From positions 62,001 through 126,000 of the forward strand of contig CAIWMU010000127.1 in assembly GCA_903913865.1 (NCBI GenBank): a stretch of DNA of 64,000 nucleotides, in the 5' to 3' direction. The DNA comes from an uncultured Verrucomicrobia subdivision 3 bacterium. GTDB taxonomy: Bacteria > Verrucomicrobiota > Verrucomicrobiia > Limisphaerales > UBA8199. The first letter of the stretch is position 1; each line of letters opens with the position of its first letter. The position numbers and the translations under genes are program-made. The notes under the pieces were generated by a model that had not been told where the DNA came from, did not search any database, and worked only from the letters and a program-made list of their open reading frames with translations. Shown here piece after piece: positions 61,416-64,000 of this stretch.

Positions 61416-61774
61416 GCTGCCAGCTATGCTTGTTAAGCCACTGAAGAACCCATATTACTTATGTTACCCATATTAATTTCGCTTGACCAGTTTTTATAGA
61501 TGTGAATTACAACCCATCCATCTTTCCGGTCCTCCAAAAGCCTGATGCCGCCAGTTTAGCAACGATCAAACTTTCACCCTGTATAAACCCTCCCCGGAGG
61601 AGAACCTTACAGGGAATTTTCATAAAATCTCATTTTTTCCCGGACCCGTAAAGAGGGTAAGCGTCCAAGAATAGAGTCGGGGCTGGTCATTCGGCGGGAA
61701 AATGCCGGGGGCGAAGAGGGGGTGGGGATACATTCCATGTTTGCGACTGCCGGGCAACATGTTACGGTTGGACC
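61416..61774 (+). other. 359-base divergent gap upstream of the sigma factor and hydrolase genes
   Basis: No gene supported. The side near the sigma-factor gene is A/T-rich and holds the direct repeat of the next entry. Further on there is an inverted repeat CCCTGTA/TACAGGG that encloses a CTCCCCGGAG palindrome. The hydrolase side has no clear -35/-10 pair. Confidence 0.5.
61448..61475 (-). repeat. Direct repeat ACCCATATTA x2, 18-base period
   Basis: Two identical copies of ACCCATATTA (61448-61457 and 61466-61475) are separated by eight bases, 33-60 bases upstream of the sigma-factor ATG. On the minus strand each reads TAATATGGGT. The spacing and position suit an activator or autoregulator site, or overlapping -10-like elements; that is inference. 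Confidence 0.5.
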
Positions 61775-62899
61775 GTGAACAGCAACAAGATCCGGGACTG
61801 GCGAACCATTTTGAAGATGGCTCTGAAAACTGTTTTTGGTTTGATCCTGGCCCTGGTGGTGGTGCTTTGGGGAGCCAAAGCCTACAAGGATGCCCATTAT
61901 TTCGATAATTATGATCCTGCCGCCCCCCTCAACATCACGGTTTCCGACAGCACCGAACTGAACAAGGAAACATCGGGCAAGGGTTATTCGGTCACCCGGT
62001 TCACGTTCGATGGCTACAAGGGGGAGAAAGTCCCCACGTTGATATCCATGCCACTGAAAAAAGGGGGGAAGCTGCCGGTGGTCGTGTTTCTGCATGGAAT
62101 TGGTCAGAACAAGAATTTTCTCAAGGAGATCACTCCGGCATTCAACGGGGCCGGGTTCGCTTTGGTGTGTTTCGATCAGTATTGTCAGGGGGAACGGAAG
62201 CTGGTGGGCAAGCAGACCTTCCGATCCCAGCTCGAGGCGTTTGCAGCGAGACCTGCCAAGACCATCAATGAGGCCCGGCGGCTGATCGATTACCTCTCAA
62301 ACCATCCCGAGATCGATCCCAAGCGGATTTATCTGGTGGGTGCGAGCTATGGGGCCATCACCGGGAGCACTGTGATGGCCCGGGACAAGCGCTTGAGGGC
62401 GGGGGTTTTGGTATATGGCGGGGGAGATCTCGGGAAACTGGTGGATTCCTATGCCAATCATCTTGGGGCGGCTGTCATGTTGGGGTTGATCGATGGGAAA
62501 AATTTGAACCCGGAGAAGCCGCCTTTGCCGAAATTGACCGAAGCCCAGGAACGTAAAGTGAGCATTTTGCTTGGCTGTGTCACTCCGCTGGTTCGTTACT
62601 ACCTGGGAGTTATGGATCCCATTCATTATGTCAGCCATATTTCCCCAACACCGGTTTACTTTCAGAATGGCCGTTATGATGTTCTGGTGGCGGCACCGGC
62701 CGGAAAAGCACTGCAGGACGCAGCGGGAGAGCCCAAGAAAATCACCTGGTATGAGACGGACCACGTGGGCATCAATCTGGAGCACACCCTCCGTGTGTTG
62801 GAGGATGGCTTAAAGTGGTTGCTGGAGCAGGACAACGACCTGAGGGCGCCGGAAGATCGGATCACCGAGCTTCCCCCCTTCCAAATCAACAAGACCTGA
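61775..62899 (+). CDS. Membrane-anchored or exported alpha/beta hydrolase
   Basis: 374 residues from GTG 61775 (an ATG 14 codons later is an alternative). One N-terminal hydrophobic segment (MALKTVFGLILALVVVLWG) suggests a signal anchor. The hydrolase fold shows the oxyanion motif VFLHGIGQN, the nucleophile elbow LVGASYGAITG (Ser), an acid candidate in NGRYDVLVAAP and the His in ETDHVGINL. The layout resembles the dienelactone-hydrolase/acyl-esterase group. The substrate is unknown. Confidence 0.82.
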   Translation: MNSNKIRDWRTILKMALKTVFGLILALVVVLWGAKAYKDAHYFDNYDPAAPLNITVSDSTELNKETSGKGYSVTRFTFDGYKGEKVPTLISMPLKKGGKLPVVVFLHGIGQNKNFLKEITPAFNGAGFALVCFDQYCQGERKLVGKQTFRSQLEAFAARPAKTINEARRLIDYLSNHPEIDPKRIYLVGASYGAITGSTVMARDKRLRAGVLVYGGGDLGKLVDSYANHLGAAVMLGLIDGKNLNPEKPPLPKLTEAQERKVSILLGCVTPLVRYYLGVMDPIHYVSHISPTPVYFQNGRYDVLVAAPAGKALQDAAGEPKKITWYETDHVGINLEHTLRVLEDGLKWLLEQDNDLRAPEDRITELPPFQINKT

Positions 62900-62961
62900 G
62901 ATCCGGGCGATAGTCGCAACCGTTTGCCACAGGGTAGTCCGCCATCGGCACTGGGGATGGG

Positions 62962-64000
62962 TTACTTTTTACCCCCTCCAGCCGGGGGCAGAATCGTTCC
63001 TGCCGGCTTGCTTCCACTGGGGACCATGAAAACAGCCTGATCTTTTTCCAACGACAAAGTCACAGTTGATTGTTGGACAGGAATTTGTCGTTTCACCAGG
63101 GTGCCCCCGTGTAGGGAGATGGCATAGAGATCAACCGAAGCCGTGTGGCTCCACTCAACCGGGAGTTGCCAGGATTTTGCGGTGTAGCCTGTCCTGCTGT
63201 AGGCGATGATTTCCTTTTTGGCCCAGAGCGCCGGGACAAAGAGGTCATCATTTTCGCGCAGGATGAAACCACCGTCGCGGATGATCCGTTTGCCATCCTC
63301 CTTGCTCGCCAGCAGGGCGCCACTGTAAAAGAGCGTGTCATTTTCGAACTTCAGACGCTCATGGCGGCTCAGGTAATACCAAGGCAGGGTGGTGCGGCAG
63401 AACATGCCCAGGAACCCCGGCAGTTCCTCCCGGTCCTTTTGGTAGATTTCCTCCCCGTGCATGCTGGAGCCGAACCGGAAATCCCCGTCACTCCCCCGGT
63501 CGGTGCGCCCCCGGGCCATCAGGCACTCGGGGATCTGCATCTGGTAGCCGGGATCTCCGGGATACCACCAGGACATGGACTGCAACCCGGTGAAGCCCTC
63601 CCCCGGCGGGTGGGCCCAGAATATGCCTTCCCCGGTGACATCGAATCCGCGATCCCGCCAGTAATGGAAGATGTTGCGCTGGGTCTCGACGTATTTATCC
63701 GGGGTCAATCCACCATTTTCAGGTTTCGCGTGCCAGGGGCTGATGGGGGCACCCCCGTCCCGCTGGGCGATGAACACATCGACATGGATCGTGTGCCCTT
63801 CCTTGAGTTCGGGAATCATGCGGATCAGTCGATCGATCCTCTTTTGTGCCAATCCTGCCGCCCATTCGCGGGGATAGACCACGTTGAACATGTCCTCCCC
63901 CTTCATCTGAATTCCCGCCACCAGCAGTTGACCGTTTGCGTCCTTTGCGAAGCAATCGTTGGCGACGTATTCGTCCCAGAGCGGGCTTTGCCTGTAGGCA
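62962..64000 (-). CDS. Glycosidase-like protein (3' part; start lies beyond the window)
   Basis: The frame is open from the right edge of the window to the TAA at 62962-62964, so the GTG at 63919-63921 used by the track is internal. At least 345 residues are visible. GHTIHVDVFIAQRDGGAPISP, RNIFHYWRDRGFDVTGEG and QSMSWWYPGDPG look like part of a TIM-barrel glycoside hydrolase active site, loosely like GH101 or related families. The C-terminal part is beta-rich (VDLYAISLHGGTLVKRQI). The family is not certain. It converges on the alpha/beta hydrolase gene. Confidence 0.65.
   Translation of the reverse strand, partial: AYRQSPLWDEYVANDCFAKDANGQLLVAGIQMKGEDMFNVVYPREWAAGLAQKRIDRLIRMIPELKEGHTIHVDVFIAQRDGGAPISPWHAKPENGGLTPDKYVETQRNIFHYWRDRGFDVTGEGIFWAHPPGEGFTGLQSMSWWYPGDPGYQMQIPECLMARGRTDRGSDGDFRFGSSMHGEEIYQKDREELPGFLGMFCRTTLPWYYLSRHERLKFENDTLFYSGALLASKEDGKRIIRDGGFILRENDDLFVPALWAKKEIIAYSRTGYTAKSWQLPVEWSHTASVDLYAISLHGGTLVKRQIPVQQSTVTLSLEKDQAVFMVPSGSKPAGTILPPAGGGKK

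Noticed and set aside
61607-62095. 162-residue minus-strand ORF
   Set aside because: Overlaps the start of the alpha/beta hydrolase in antisense and has no domain features.
1-64000. Possible tRNA, rRNA, CRISPR array, insertion sequence or prophage
   Set aside because: No cloverleaf with a TTC-arm pattern, no regularly spaced short repeats, and no transposase, integrase or phage-structural motif was seen while reading both strands.

Overview
This window looks like the chromosome of a free-living, Gram-negative bacterium of the Planctomycetota-Verrucomicrobiota-Chlamydiota group, most likely a Verrucomicrobiota. That placement is inference. It rests on several family-level signs: prepilin-like proteins with the [24 protein letters not shown] leader, large secreted Calx-beta and LamG proteins ending in a short RFFRLR/KFYRIG-type domain, Tat-exported Gfo/Idh/MocA and TIM-barrel proteins, a ceramidase-like lipoprotein, a SET-domain protein, and a menaquinone (futalosine-route) gene. 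No tRNA, rRNA, CRISPR array, transposase or prophage gene was recognised. The G+C content is moderately high throughout.

Layout. Positions 1-4150 hold the end of the ribosomal-protein cluster in the classic order map-infA-rpmJ-rpsM-rpsK-rpsD-rpoA-rplQ, closed by a strong intrinsic terminator. Positions 4174-8018 (minus) carry an acyltransferase, a zinc-ribbon membrane protein, cutA and a Tat-exported FAD oxidoreductase. Positions 8077-9355 (plus) carry an RluA-type pseudouridine synthase and a SET-domain methyltransferase. hypA-hypB (minus) follow, then a prepilin-like gene and a minus-strand run of a YdjM-like protein, a CBM48-like protein, an SNF2 ATPase and a UbiD decarboxylase. Positions 18319-27546 are one 3075-residue secreted gingipain-like protein with three tandem copies of a two-domain module.

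Positions 27808-38580 hold an MDR oxidoreductase, a lipoprotein, an unrecognised 819-residue protein, trpF, a three-gene operon (ceramidase-like lipoprotein, sugar isomerase, Gfo/Idh/MocA dehydrogenase) and alpha-glucan phosphorylase. Positions 38765-43211 carry two ABC-2 permeases without an ATPase, mqnD and rpoD. Positions 43596-48626 carry a Tat TIM-barrel protein, metF, a TolC-like protein, Sua5 and a MazG-like pyrophosphatase. Positions 48723-54535 run trpD-nuoA-nuoB-nuoC-nuoD-nuoI, then a small membrane protein and an SGNH-hydrolase lipoprotein. The last 9 kb hold a Tat Gfo/Idh/MocA protein, a 1032-residue secreted LamG protein, a second prepilin-like protein, an ECF-type sigma factor, an alpha/beta hydrolase and the 3' part of a glycosidase-like gene.

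Working together: respiration is represented by part of complex I and by MqnD (with a UbiD-family protein that could serve the same menaquinone route). Nickel-enzyme maturation is represented by HypA/HypB alone. Carbohydrate and polymer use is represented by GlgP, the CBM48-like protein, the isomerase/dehydrogenase operon and the secreted multidomain proteins. The most unusual objects are the giant gingipain-like protein with its triplicated module, the ceramidase-like protein lacking the serine of the ceramidase motif, the 819-residue orphan, the partial nuo cluster and a perfect 26-bp palindrome at 55935-55960.
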